DNA of 33,100 nt from contig JAUWMR010000049.1 of assembly GCA_030613055.1 (NCBI GenBank), positions 1 through 33,100 on the forward strand, given 5' to 3'. This DNA is from Desulfobacteraceae bacterium. GTDB lineage: Bacteria > Desulfobacterota > DSM-4660 > Desulfatiglandales > Desulfatiglandaceae. Position 1 is the first letter of the stretch, and each line of letters opens with the position of its first letter. A model generated the notes under the pieces. The model was not told the DNA's origin. It saw only the letters and a program-made list of their open reading frames with translations, and did not search any database. The position numbers and the translations under genes are program-made. Positions 24,586-32,245 of this stretch are shown piece by piece.

Positions 24586-25638
24586 TTATGCGTCGGCTGA
24601 ATTAGCCTGGTTGGGCGGTTCCTTCTCATTATCGGATTCAACAGGTACATCTTGGAGGTTAATGTACCTAAAATTGTCCCCTGTCCATTCGGTAATCAAA
24701 CCAGATTGGACGGTAACTCCCTCCTGCCGAAAGGGCGATGCAAACTTAGTGATGTATTTGGTGTCAGGAGCTTTTTTCTCAACTAATTGTAGAAGTTGAC
24801 GACCAATCTCTGTAAACATTATGACTTGTATCGCCTTCTCAGGCGTTCCTTTCGGGCGATTGACCAATACACATATATTTCCACATATAAAAACCGATTG
24901 TACATTTTGGTCCACTTGTTTCAGGCTGAATCTTAAGTCGTTCTCTACAAGGACGTCTAATTCTCGGAGCATCAAGAAATCAGTGAAACTCAGACCAAAA
25001 TTCTTTTCCAGATATTTTCCCCGATCTGGATTTGGCACAAATGCCATTTTCCCACTTATAATGCTAACCTGCCCAACTCTTACAAACATTTCAGCTTCTT
25101 GATGGGTGATGTTCTTGAGCAAGTCAAGTGCTCGTAATGAGTATGAACCCGGCCGCTTCACTTCACCGGATAGAACCTTACCCCAGAGCATTTGCATTTG
25201 ATCGGATGTTATATCTTCTGATATTCGGAAAAAGCGAGTTATCCAATCACCATCAGGTTTTTCTGAGCTTACGTTCTGTTCGTGACAGAGTTCTTCTGCT
25301 GCGTATTGCGTGATCTGCTCGATGTTTGACTGTTTTTTGGCCTCTTGGAATGCCATGCGAGCTATTACCCTTTGGTCCAAGGTGGCTTCGGGAAGTGCGG
25401 GATTCTCTATATTCTCGGGAGCATCAATGATGATACTACCGTTATTATATTGTACGGGTCCAAGTAATTTCTGACTGTCCGAAATTGCCTGGGCGATTGT
25501 TCGGATTTCGTGCGCTTTTGCGTCTGCATTTTTTCGAGTGAGGAAAGATCGAGAAATCCCACCAACTCCCTCGGCTATAACTTCTATGAGCCTTTTCAAA
25601 GGCTCACTTAGCCCAGCAAGATCCTTTATTTCGAACAT
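24586..25638 (-). CDS. DUF2806-family protein (cassette gene)
   Basis: A 350-aa soluble protein from the ATG at 25638, preceded by AGGAGG; an upstream ATG at 25656 lies within the attC end and is rejected. I recognise the DUF2806 pattern: EVIAEGVGG near the start, then WGKVLSGEVKRPGSYSLRAL and DLLKNITHQEAEMF in the middle, and a C-terminal TEIGRQLLQLVE. Function is unknown to me; the family is patchy across bacteria. Its GTTGGGC attC end lies immediately upstream of the Shine-Dalgarno. Confidence 0.75.
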   Translation of the reverse strand: MFEIKDLAGLSEPLKRLIEVIAEGVGGISRSFLTRKNADAKAHEIRTIAQAISDSQKLLGPVQYNNGSIIIDAPENIENPALPEATLDQRVIARMAFQEAKKQSNIEQITQYAAEELCHEQNVSSEKPDGDWITRFFRISEDITSDQMQMLWGKVLSGEVKRPGSYSLRALDLLKNITHQEAEMFVRVGQVSIISGKMAFVPNPDRGKYLEKNFGLSFTDFLMLRELDVLVENDLRFSLKQVDQNVQSVFICGNICVLVNRPKGTPEKAIQVIMFTEIGRQLLQLVEKKAPDTKYITKFASPFRQEGVTVQSGLITEWTGDNFRYINLQDVPVESDNEKEPPNQANSADA

Positions 25639-25653
25639 TAAACTCCTCCTGCC

Positions 25654-25748
25654 CAACGGGCAGCGAGATGTTAGTATTAGGGACGTCCTTAAATTGTAAA
25701 ATAACTTTATTGCGAAGTGTAGATATTTGATTATTTAAGGACGTCCCT
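25654..25748 (-). repeat. attC remnant C/D interrupted by REP-like type D palindrome
   Basis: On the minus strand the space ends CTAACATCTCGCTGCCCGTTGGGC (shortened here: core GCTGCCCGTTGGGC near 25660-25647), a typical attC right end. Upstream of it AGGGACGTCCTTAAAT (25679-25694) and ATTTAAGGACGTCCCT (25733-25748) form exact 16-bp inverted arms of a REP-like element. The left half of the attC is missing or replaced. Confidence 0.6.
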
Positions 25749-25753
25749 CTTTA

Positions 25754-26116
25754 TTACAAATACGGTAGAAAGCTAATTGATTTTACTGTCTCAAATTCAA
25801 TACCGGGAAAACGTTTTAAAATATCACTCTCTTTTCGAATATTTTTTTCGGCGAATATTCCAAATCGCCGGTTTTTGTTTTCGATAAACTCCTCAAATCT
25901 AAGCTTTTCTGAACCCGCAAACCACATGCCAGTATTTGGAGCACTCAGAAATTGCTCTTCATCTATTCCGAATTCTTCAAGCCAGTCATTAAATAATGGT
26001 AATTTCTTTTGAAAAAATGCGAAAAGACGTGGAAGGTCATTCTCCATTCTCCATGCATTGAAGTCTTCTGGTGAAAGTGACCACAGTTTTCGTATATCTG
26101 TATTCGATTCTTTCAT
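25754..26116 (-). CDS. Small hypothetical protein (cassette gene)
   Basis: A 120-aa soluble, acidic and aromatic-rich protein beginning MKESNTDIRKLWSLSPEDFN. The ATG at 26116 has AAGAGA upstream and follows attC site E by about 25 nt; the longer frame to 26170 runs back through the attC arm and is rejected. No membrane segment or known motif. DWLEEFGIDEEQFLSAP and NRRFGIFAEK segments suggest a compact helical fold. I do not recognise the family. Its presence as a single-gene cassette is the only context. Confidence 0.65.
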   Translation of the reverse strand: MKESNTDIRKLWSLSPEDFNAWRMENDLPRLFAFFQKKLPLFNDWLEEFGIDEEQFLSAPNTGMWFAGSEKLRFEEFIENKNRRFGIFAEKNIRKESDILKRFPGIEFETVKSISFLPYL

Positions 26117-26140
26117 AGAATTGAATCTCTTGCGTTCAAA

Positions 26141-26230
26141 GTATAACGTCAGGGTTGAGGGGCGCGCCATCTAAACCAGCAGAAGAATCGACGGCGCTGC
26201 TTCGCGTCCCCCTCCACCCCTTTGTTGGGC
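26141..26230 (-). repeat. attC site E (intact, ~90 bp)
   Basis: Minus strand: GCCCAACAAAGGGGTGGAGG at the left and GCGCGCCCCTCAACCCTGAC then GTTATAC at the right. AGGGGTGGAGGGGGACGCG pairs with GCGCGCCCCTCAACCCT, leaving unpaired bases; the loop is about 35 nt. Core AAC/GTT, length and bulges fit the attC definition well. Confidence 0.8.
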
Positions 26231-26270
26231 AACGAAATGCAACTGCGTCTATACGCCTTCTCGTATGGCT

Positions 26271-28202
26271 TCATTCGGATTCAGATAATCCGCCACGTAT
26301 CATGATGACTTCTGTAGCCCCTTCCATGTGCCTAATAATGCTGTAGATGCTCTCCGCAACGAGGTTGAGAAGACGGAGATAGTCGGTACGGTGCCAGTTC
26401 TGCTTGGGGAGGCCGAGTTGCGCTGCCGCAGCTGCCGCCCGGTCCCTGTTCGGTGCGTGAGCCAGCCCGCCATAGGTTCTCAGGTCGTATAGGAAAGCCA
26501 ATGGAGCAAAATCGTCCCTTACGCTTCTGTGTGACATTCGAAGTTCCGCTTCTAGGTCGGGCTCGCCTGCATTTTTTGCTTTGCCCTCCGCCTGCCTCAC
26601 TAACATCGGAATTCCAGCGATGTCGGGCTGGAAGCTTTCGACCAACACAGCGATCAAAGTTAACCGCTGTAGAAGATTGCGTGGACCGAGTGGCCGAGGC
26701 GGGTTTTCCTCGTTCATATGGAGGTTACTTCCCACTGCGCCTAGAAGCTTTCGGAGCGACGCTGGTTCCAGCGACTCAATCACCAAGGTTGAAACGAGCG
26801 TGGCTCGCTTCAGAAATTCATCGTCATCGGCGGTAGTGAGATAGACCCACTTTAGCTGACGACCAGCTAAACTATCGAGGGAGCCACGCCACAGAGGGTT
26901 CAGATTCGGCATCCCGAACGAGACAACCATATCAGCGAAGGCAGTGTTCAGTGTATTGAGGGCCTTCACCAGGAGATTTACGGCGTCGGGGACACTCTGC
27001 TCTTGCCTAAGCGCTTTTGCGGTATCTAGGCTCGGCGGTTCCACGGCATACTGCTTCCAGTGTGACCACTCCTCGAAAGGGACACCTTCTGCAAAGTCGC
27101 CGATGGCGGTGGTGAGCAGATCGTTACCAACCCTCGTCGTACTACGAACAAGCCCCCAGTAATGCTGACAGGACACCGAGCCATTATCCTCCACGTCGAA
27201 TCCTGAAGCTCCTTCATACTTCGTCAGCACTTCTTGACGGAAGCACACACGACTCATGAAGTCGCAGCTTTCACCTTCGAACGTACGCCCCTCAGTGTGC
27301 CGGAAATGCTTCCAACGAGCGGGGGCGACTGGCCCTGCGCGTGTCGGAAGAGTGAACGTGTAGGGATCGAAGGATGGCTCGTCGGCCCATGGATCGTCGA
27401 CATCAATCTCTTGCGGTCTTATTTCAAACCAAAAGTGCAGCCTTCGCTGTAAAAATGGTGCGGCAACGGGAATGTCTTGCCGGAGCCCCCAATTCTGCAC
27501 GATCACTTTCGCGCCCTGCTGTGGAGACCCCAGCCTCACCTCTTGCTCCACGAAAGCCCCGATGGTACGGCGCGAAGGATCAAAGAGGTGCAGATGGCGA
27601 TAGTGGCCGACAAGCAATGACATTTGACGTGCCTGAAGGTATTTGCGCAGGTAATCGACTCGGATTTCAGCGACTTCTGTGTTGCCTTGGTCAATCACAC
27701 GCTGAACTAGAGCGTCGACTCCACGTCGTGGGTCCCACCAGATGCCGTTCCCAGGCGTTTTCTCCTCCAGTTCAAAGAACAGCCATAGGTCCGGATTAAT
27801 AAAAAGCTCAACGCCCGATGTGGCGGAAAAAACAAAAACCAGCGGCTCGCCGACTACCGAAGCGAATGGGAACTCGAATCGGTGAAATGGGATATACTTG
27901 TACTCCTTCTCGTCACCCCCATAGAGGACTGAACCTCCCGGCTTACCAAGACTACCAATGACGTTGCCGACAGACTCTAGTTTATCGAAGACCTCTTCGA
28001 AGTGCTCAGAGGCGAGTAATAGGCTCTGCCGCGACACCACGTCCTCGACGCCTCGCTCGTCGCGACTACATGTGATGGTCCGAGCCCCGAGCCTGAACCA
28101 TGGGCCACCCAGGCGCTCGGCAAAGAGATCCCCGGAGAAGTCCAACTCAGGGATGCCAAACAAGTGACTTGGAGCGTCATTTCTGTCGATAATAGCAGCC
28201 AC
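26271..28202 (-). CDS. Large 643-aa protein with C-terminal HEPN-like motif (cassette gene)
   Basis: Starts at GTG (28202) with AGGA about 10 nt upstream. No family is recognised for the first ~450 residues, which look like a beta-rich substrate or sensor region. The C-terminal part is helical and ends LYDLRTYGGLAHAPN, where R575-x6-H582 fits the HEPN RNase motif Rx4-6H, followed by a final helix. It resembles the general layout of ApeA-like defence proteins (long N-terminus, C-terminal HEPN), but identity is not claimed. The gene is visibly GC-richer than its AT-rich neighbours, indicating a separate origin. A well-formed attC lies just past its stop. Confidence 0.7.
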   Translation of the reverse strand: MAAIIDRNDAPSHLFGIPELDFSGDLFAERLGGPWFRLGARTITCSRDERGVEDVVSRQSLLLASEHFEEVFDKLESVGNVIGSLGKPGGSVLYGGDEKEYKYIPFHRFEFPFASVVGEPLVFVFSATSGVELFINPDLWLFFELEEKTPGNGIWWDPRRGVDALVQRVIDQGNTEVAEIRVDYLRKYLQARQMSLLVGHYRHLHLFDPSRRTIGAFVEQEVRLGSPQQGAKVIVQNWGLRQDIPVAAPFLQRRLHFWFEIRPQEIDVDDPWADEPSFDPYTFTLPTRAGPVAPARWKHFRHTEGRTFEGESCDFMSRVCFRQEVLTKYEGASGFDVEDNGSVSCQHYWGLVRSTTRVGNDLLTTAIGDFAEGVPFEEWSHWKQYAVEPPSLDTAKALRQEQSVPDAVNLLVKALNTLNTAFADMVVSFGMPNLNPLWRGSLDSLAGRQLKWVYLTTADDDEFLKRATLVSTLVIESLEPASLRKLLGAVGSNLHMNEENPPRPLGPRNLLQRLTLIAVLVESFQPDIAGIPMLVRQAEGKAKNAGEPDLEAELRMSHRSVRDDFAPLAFLYDLRTYGGLAHAPNRDRAAAAAAQLGLPKQNWHRTDYLRLLNLVAESIYSIIRHMEGATEVIMIRGGLSESE

Positions 28203-28640
28203 GCCCGACTTTTCCTACCCACTAAACTCTGAGCCTAGCATGAGTCCGTGAGTACATTCCTCCTTTTCATACTCTGCTTGTGTGTCTTACCGCTGCCCAA
28301 CAAGTTATTCTATAGTTCTGCATATCTCCACACCTAAGAGTGATATGCAGAAAAGTGATTCCAAAGTTTCTGTTCAATTCCATAACTAAATGAGGTATTT
28401 CAAGGTGGTATCTAATAATAAATTATCTTGGCTGTCCGGTCCAATATTTCCTTAACCCTCAGGAACTACTTATAAACGGCAAGGTGTCAGGCCTACACAT
28501 TTCACATATGTCAACATTCATGAAAAATATTGGAACAAATCGACACCCGGCCTAAACTTCTGTAATGCTGTTTGTTTTTTGTCAACTGTGTAGGCCTGAC
28601 ACCTATGTCTTTTTCGGCTGCAAGCGCCTGGTTAGCTGCC
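28203..28640 (-). repeat. attC space F: attC ends and hairpin around a type C REP insertion
   Basis: Gene-free, 438 bp. Minus strand: it begins CAGCTAACCAGGCGCTTGCA (28636 downward), a typical attC left end. It is then interrupted by the type C REP (28603-28483). It ends with TTCTGCATATC...GATATGCAGAA (perfect 11-bp hairpin arms around 28319-28355) and AACTTGTTGGGC (core GTTGGGC, 28301-28295). The hairpin portion is repeated at 31733-31810. This looks like either one attC split by the REP or two attC sites around an ORF-less cassette. Confidence 0.6.
28483..28603. repeat. REP-like type C element, copy 2
   Basis: The second 121-bp copy of the element at 22570-22690, in the same orientation relative to the cassette genes, with inverted ends GGTGTCAGGCCTACACA / TGTGTAGGCCTGACACC. 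It lies inside attC space F. Differences from copy 1 are two adjacent bases in the loop and one nearby. Confidence 0.8.
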
Positions 28641-29594
28641 CTACTCATTATCATATTCCCGCATGTTGCCTGCCAGGTATTCTTCTACATGATATGGTAG
28701 ATCATCTGGCTCAATAAGCCCATAATATTCACTTGGAGTAAATGTTGTTCGTCTTGTGTAATACCCCCCTAAACCACATACTTCTAACTCAGCGTATCCT
28801 TCAAGTTTGAGTTGACAGGCAGAACAAGAAAAAAAAGTCGGAGAAACAGCCTGTCTTACCACTATATCACCATCTTCATCCGAGACGACCTCTTTACCAA
28901 AGGCATTACCCTTAACGATAGCAGTTCCTTCACAAGCAGGGCACTTAACACGATGGTAGCCTTGATAGGCAAGGGTATTCGCTTCTTTTTCGGCATCAGC
29001 GTGAGCAGTTTCTTTCTCTTGCTCTGAGCTATTTTGAAAAACATTTTTATGGGATGAAACCCTTGACAATACTCGCTGTTTAGTATCATTGCGATCACCT
29101 TCAAGAACAGACCTTGCCACCTTGGCTTCATCTTCACCGAACAGGCTCTCAATGGTCTCATCAAGTGAAGCGCACAGAGACTCGCATGCGCCATAGAATC
29201 CTGCAAGCCATTGATTTGTTGGATATGCGGCAAACGCAGCTGCACCTGTATGCAGTTCTTCATTTCTGCGATTAACAAGGGCCAAACAGACGGTAAGATG
29301 GTCTTTGGTAAAAGTCTCAATCAGTTCATGGCATAAGTTCAACACACGCGCTATATCGATAGATTTGCGTGAAATACGTTCTGAACCACGACCAAGAGCA
29401 TGAAGAAGATATCTATGATCTCTATCTGGTTCAGCCAATAGCACTGGACTAATGTTTGCGATTGCAGCACGAGCTAAAGTCTCAAGCCCAAAAGAACACC
29501 AAAGACCGAAAAATGGATCATCCCTTTGAAAATCAATAGCTCGCTCAATAAATAGGCGGGCCTTAGCCCACAGTGGATCACGCTCCCAACTCAT
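28641..29594 (-). CDS. HEPN-like protein with C-terminal zinc ribbon (second gene of a two-gene cassette)
   Basis: 317 aa. The N-terminal helical part contains VNRRNEELHTG, where R110-x4-H115 matches the HEPN ribonuclease motif. A charged, coiled-coil-like linker (~185-210) leads to a zinc-ribbon-like domain with C218-x2-C221 and C257-x2-C260. HEPN proteins often cut RNA in toxin and phage-defence systems; the zinc ribbon could recognise nucleic acid. The upstream gene's TGA sits within this gene's AGGTGAGGT ribosome site, 4 nt from the ATG, so the two are translationally coupled. No exact family is known to me. Confidence 0.7.
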   Translation of the reverse strand: MSWERDPLWAKARLFIERAIDFQRDDPFFGLWCSFGLETLARAAIANISPVLLAEPDRDHRYLLHALGRGSERISRKSIDIARVLNLCHELIETFTKDHLTVCLALVNRRNEELHTGAAAFAAYPTNQWLAGFYGACESLCASLDETIESLFGEDEAKVARSVLEGDRNDTKQRVLSRVSSHKNVFQNSSEQEKETAHADAEKEANTLAYQGYHRVKCPACEGTAIVKGNAFGKEVVSDEDGDIVVRQAVSPTFFSCSACQLKLEGYAELEVCGLGGYYTRRTTFTPSEYYGLIEPDDLPYHVEEYLAGNMREYDNE

Positions 29595-29597
29595 ACC

Positions 29598-30242
29598 TCA
29601 CCTCGCATATAATCGTTCTATGACACGTTCACCCTCATCTTTTGGCTGCGTTCCTCTGCCATGTAGGGTAGTCCAATTGAGGATAACAGCAGCAGTGCTG
29701 TCATTCCAAATCAGGTTGTTTGTGTCACTTCTGTTAACCAATTCTCTCAATTTGGGTGCAATCTGTTTCGCAGAAGCATTTGCAGGATGCATCAAATCAA
29801 CATCAAGCCGCCAGCCCCTTGATTCGTCATTATTCAGTATAGGCGAGCAATAGAACTGTGATTTCCCTGTGCGCACACGCCATATAGATTTTCGAAATAG
29901 TGACATAAAATGATCATCACATTGTCGAAAGAGATTTTCAAATGTCATTACAGTTGTCGGCCTTCTAGTATCACCATAGCCTCTCAATAATACATATTTG
30001 ACTGGTGTTGCCCAAAAAACGGTGTCGTTATGTAATGGAAATCTTCCAGTGCCATAAATCGAACTTTGGCTTTCTGGTGGTGCCTGTTCTGCTGAGAAAC
30101 GACGGATTTCTTTTACATACTCACCATTGGGGGTGAGGACGGGCGTGCCGATCGCACGGCCGAGTTCTAAGAGGTCTTCCTTTGATGAAATGTCATCAAC
30201 GGTTAACCATCCTCTTTCGTGTAATTCAGACATATTTATCAT
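29598..30242 (-). CDS. Fe(II)/2-oxoglutarate (TauD/TfdA-like) oxygenase-like protein (first gene of a two-gene cassette)
   Basis: 214 aa. FPLHNDTVFW contains an HxD pair (H71, D73), and the C-terminus has NWTTLHGRGTQ with H194 followed by the basic ERVIERLYAR. This H-x-D...H...R layout is that of TauD/TfdA-type dioxygenases, including the 'LHGR' form of the distal His and the 2OG-binding Arg. The protein is ~60 residues shorter than TauD, so it is a minimal or divergent member. ATG starts at 30242 or 30233 are both possible. It sits just after attC site G and is coupled to the HEPN/zinc-ribbon gene, suggesting one functional unit. Confidence 0.7.
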   Translation of the reverse strand: MINMSELHERGWLTVDDISSKEDLLELGRAIGTPVLTPNGEYVKEIRRFSAEQAPPESQSSIYGTGRFPLHNDTVFWATPVKYVLLRGYGDTRRPTTVMTFENLFRQCDDHFMSLFRKSIWRVRTGKSQFYCSPILNNDESRGWRLDVDLMHPANASAKQIAPKLRELVNRSDTNNLIWNDSTAAVILNWTTLHGRGTQPKDEGERVIERLYAR

Positions 30243-30260
30243 AACATGTGTACTCTCTCA

Positions 30261-30387
30261 GCTAACGCTCCAAATCACTGAGTGCAAAAGGCTGCCACAA
30301 AATTATGAAAATTCCTCTACCGCGGGGGAAACCACCATAAGAAATAAAGCCACGGCCTTTTGCATCCGGTGAATTTGGTTGTTATAC
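30261..30387 (-). repeat. attC site G (intact, ~127 bp)
   Basis: Arms: GCTAACGCTCCAAATCACTG then AGTGCAAAAGGCTGC (30261-30295), and GGCCTTTTGCATCCGGTGAA then TTTGGTTGTTATAC (30354-30387). TGCAAAAGGC and CCAAAT-CAC pair with short offsets, leaving unpaired bases, with AAC/GTT cores at the ends and a ~58-nt structured loop. This is the clearest attC in the window. The PIN gene stop lies 5 bp beyond it. Confidence 0.82.
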
Positions 30388-30391
30388 GACT

Positions 30392-31501
30392 TTACTCGTC
30401 ATTTTCCGGCTGTTCTTTGTCAGGTTGCGATTCATCAGGTTCATCCTCGTCGCAACCCTCTTCTCTATCACGAATTTGGTTATACTTTTCCAACGGATCA
30501 TGTGCTAACCGGTCCAGCATCCTATCCCGCTCGCGTAACTGTTCGAAAGGATCGCGTGTCAACCGCTCCAGTATCCTATCCCGTTCGTGCAACTGTTCCA
30601 AAGGATCATGCGACAATTGCTTCAACCTTCGTTTCTCTACGGCATCCAGCTGTCTCTCCCTTGACGCACTTTCGATTTCTTCAGCCGCAGATTCAGACAA
30701 TTTCTTACCCCGATCTTTGGCGGTTTCAATAAATGCGTCAGATGAATAGATATATAAGTCGCATTGGGTTTTACTTCGAAATTCGTGGCGTAATTCGGGA
30801 CGCGGACCGATTCTCCGATCACCGGTAAACGCCCACCAATCTTCTTTCAGGTCATCTGTCACCAAAATCACCGGTCGCTTTGACGTCTTTGCATGCTCAA
30901 TCAGCTGATACCATAGCACCAAGTCCCCGTACCTGTCAGGATCCGGTTTCTTGATGTCACTGAATCCGGGCGGAATTTTCCCTGCATATCGTACCGCCCC
31001 TTTCTTATATATATGCCCAAGCACCTCCTCGGTCATTGGCAGACCAACTTTCCCATCGAATAGCTCTGTGATCTTCTCACAAATACTGTCTGTAGTGATC
31101 AAGTCGCGATGCTTGCTTTCGCCTTCTTTCAATTCCTTTTTGATCTCCGTCTCAATGCCCTCAAACCTCGTGTCCAATTCGGAAGTGATATACGGATGCT
31201 GTTTCCTAGCACGCAGTGCCACACCGACCGTCTCTATTGCTTTCGCAATATCCGAGTACCGTTTTAGCTCCTTCAATATGATGCCATAACGGTTCTTGTG
31301 ATATTCCAATGCTGCTTGATGTGGTATCCAAAGTCGCTCATCGAATTCGCCGAAAAATGCTAAAACCTCTTCAGATGTCGTCGCTGAATACGTGTAGAGA
31401 TTCAGCAATACATTTGCGTCTACGACAATGATCGCCTCATTCCAAATTGCATCAAATTCTTCATTCGTTGGCTTGTAGTAGCCGTGAAAGCTTAGCTTCA
31501 T
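30392..31501 (-). CDS. PIN-domain (PIN_8/DUF4935-like) nuclease with repeat tail (cassette gene)
   Basis: 369 aa. The PIN core is IIVVDANVLLNLY (D28), E66 in ALEY, RYGDLVLWYQLIEHA (D193) and ILVTDDLKEDWW (D216/D217), the acidic residues expected for a metal-dependent RNase. This matches the 'PIN-like domain' family PF18476, found in defence contexts. The C-terminus carries three 18-residue repeats of the form DP(L/F)E-QL-x-ERDR (DP at 299, 317 and 335), followed by a very acidic tail (EDEPDESQPDKEQPENDE). GGAG lies 5 nt before the ATG. It is flanked by attC-like sites on both sides. Confidence 0.8.
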   Translation of the reverse strand: MKLSFHGYYKPTNEEFDAIWNEAIIVVDANVLLNLYTYSATTSEEVLAFFGEFDERLWIPHQAALEYHKNRYGIILKELKRYSDIAKAIETVGVALRARKQHPYITSELDTRFEGIETEIKKELKEGESKHRDLITTDSICEKITELFDGKVGLPMTEEVLGHIYKKGAVRYAGKIPPGFSDIKKPDPDRYGDLVLWYQLIEHAKTSKRPVILVTDDLKEDWWAFTGDRRIGPRPELRHEFRSKTQCDLYIYSSDAFIETAKDRGKKLSESAAEEIESASRERQLDAVEKRRLKQLSHDPLEQLHERDRILERLTRDPFEQLRERDRMLDRLAHDPLEKYNQIRDREEGCDEDEPDESQPDKEQPENDE

Positions 31502-31576
31502 TCTTTCTCCAAATCCGCCAAATTATACAGCGCTGGATACTTGTCCTTTTAATAACTCCTGCCTTGTCTAAAAGTC

Positions 31577-31728
31577 GTATAATGCGCTGCGGATCAGGAG
31601 CAAGATCGGCGGCAAGCTTGCTTGCCGACGGGATTGGCTGCTGCATTCGCTTGTTGTGAGGCGCGGAGCGCCGAACAGCAAGCGGATGGCAATCCGCAGC
31701 GCATTGTCGAGGGCGCTGAGCGTCCTCG
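31577..31728 (-). repeat. attC-like repeat H, copy 1 of the GCGCTGCGGAT family
   Basis: GCGCTGCGGATCAGGAGCAA (31584 on) to GGATGGCAATCCGCAGCGC (ending ~31713): outer arms GCGCTGCGGAT/ATCCGCAGCGC enclose further hairpins (GGCAAGCTTGCTTGCC, GGCGCGGAGCGCC). It is nearly identical to 32959-33100 over ~142 bp (4 differences counted). The right core on the minus strand is ATTATAC rather than GTTATAC, so this copy may be impaired. A TCGAGG...CCTCGA palindrome follows. Confidence 0.6.
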
Positions 31729-31732
31729 ACAA

Positions 31733-31810
31733 CAAGTTATTCTATAGTTCTGCATATCTCCACATCTAAGAGTGATATACAGAAAAGTGATTCCATAGTT
31801 TCTGTTTAAC
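31733..31810 (-). repeat. attC-like repeat, second copy of the TTCTGCATATC hairpin family
   Basis: AAGTTATTCTATAGTTCTGC and onward repeats 28303-28378 nearly exactly: TTCTGCATATC...GATATACAGAA (one mismatch in the arm), then AAGTGATTCCATAGTTTCTG. On the minus strand it runs into AACTTGTTG, but the sequence after the G differs from the other copy (TTGTCG instead of TTGGGC), exactly where integron recombination would exchange partners. Confidence 0.6.
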
Positions 31811-32245
31811 GCCTATAAATTAAAAAAGTTACGATTAAAGAGGCCAAAAGCCTGGTCGATTTCTGAGTTTATTGAATCTCATTCCCTGCGGAAACTCCCA
31901 ACAGAAAAGCTTCTTCTGTCAGGAGGGGGATAGGCACAATTTGAGGTGGTGGCATGTCATGGTTGGCCTTTTTTATAGAAACGTTAAATGTAATACCACA
32001 ATATGTTGCTGCATTATAAAAGGCTTACGCCTAAATTCCAAAGTAAGGGATGCGGGGTCAGCCCTTGAATTAGGACAATTTTGTCTTTTTCAAGGGCTGA
32101 CCCCGGCCCACACTGAAAGCTGTGACATATAGCAGATATCTGTAACGCCAGGCATCACTTGGACTAAAAGGCGCCAGTCTTTTGGGATCAGAGTGAATGC
32201 CTTTGTTCGATGCTCTTCTTGTTGCCTATGCCTAAACCTCTATGA
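31811..32245. other. Gene-free space, possibly an ORF-less cassette, with a REP
   Basis: 435 bp with no convincing gene. It contains the type B REP at 32054-32104 and, on the minus strand just past the stop of the 224-aa gene, TAGGCATAGGCAACAAGAAG, which may be the left end of a degenerate attC. The plus-strand open frame at 31872-32132 runs into the REP and has no ribosome site. ORF-less cassettes are known in large arrays. Confidence 0.45.
32054..32104. repeat. REP-like type B palindrome
   Basis: GGGGTCAGCCCTTGAA (32054-32069) and TTCAAGGGCTGACCCC (32089-32104) are exact inverse 16-bp arms with a 19-nt loop. A half copy of the same family forms part of the compound element at 21597-21648. 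Confidence 0.8.

Noticed and set aside
22570-28603. Possibility that the REP pairs are a CRISPR array
   Set aside because: The copies are 5.9 kb apart, are internally palindromic at their ends, and there is no regular repeat-spacer series.
28203-28640. Possible tRNA or small RNA gene from the strong hairpins
   Set aside because: The hairpins are explained by the attC arm and the REP; no T-loop, anticodon arm or CCA-end pattern was found.
31872-32132. Plus-strand 86-aa ORF in the cassette array
   Set aside because: Opposite to the direction of all cassette genes, ends inside the type B REP, no Shine-Dalgarno, composition not protein-like.
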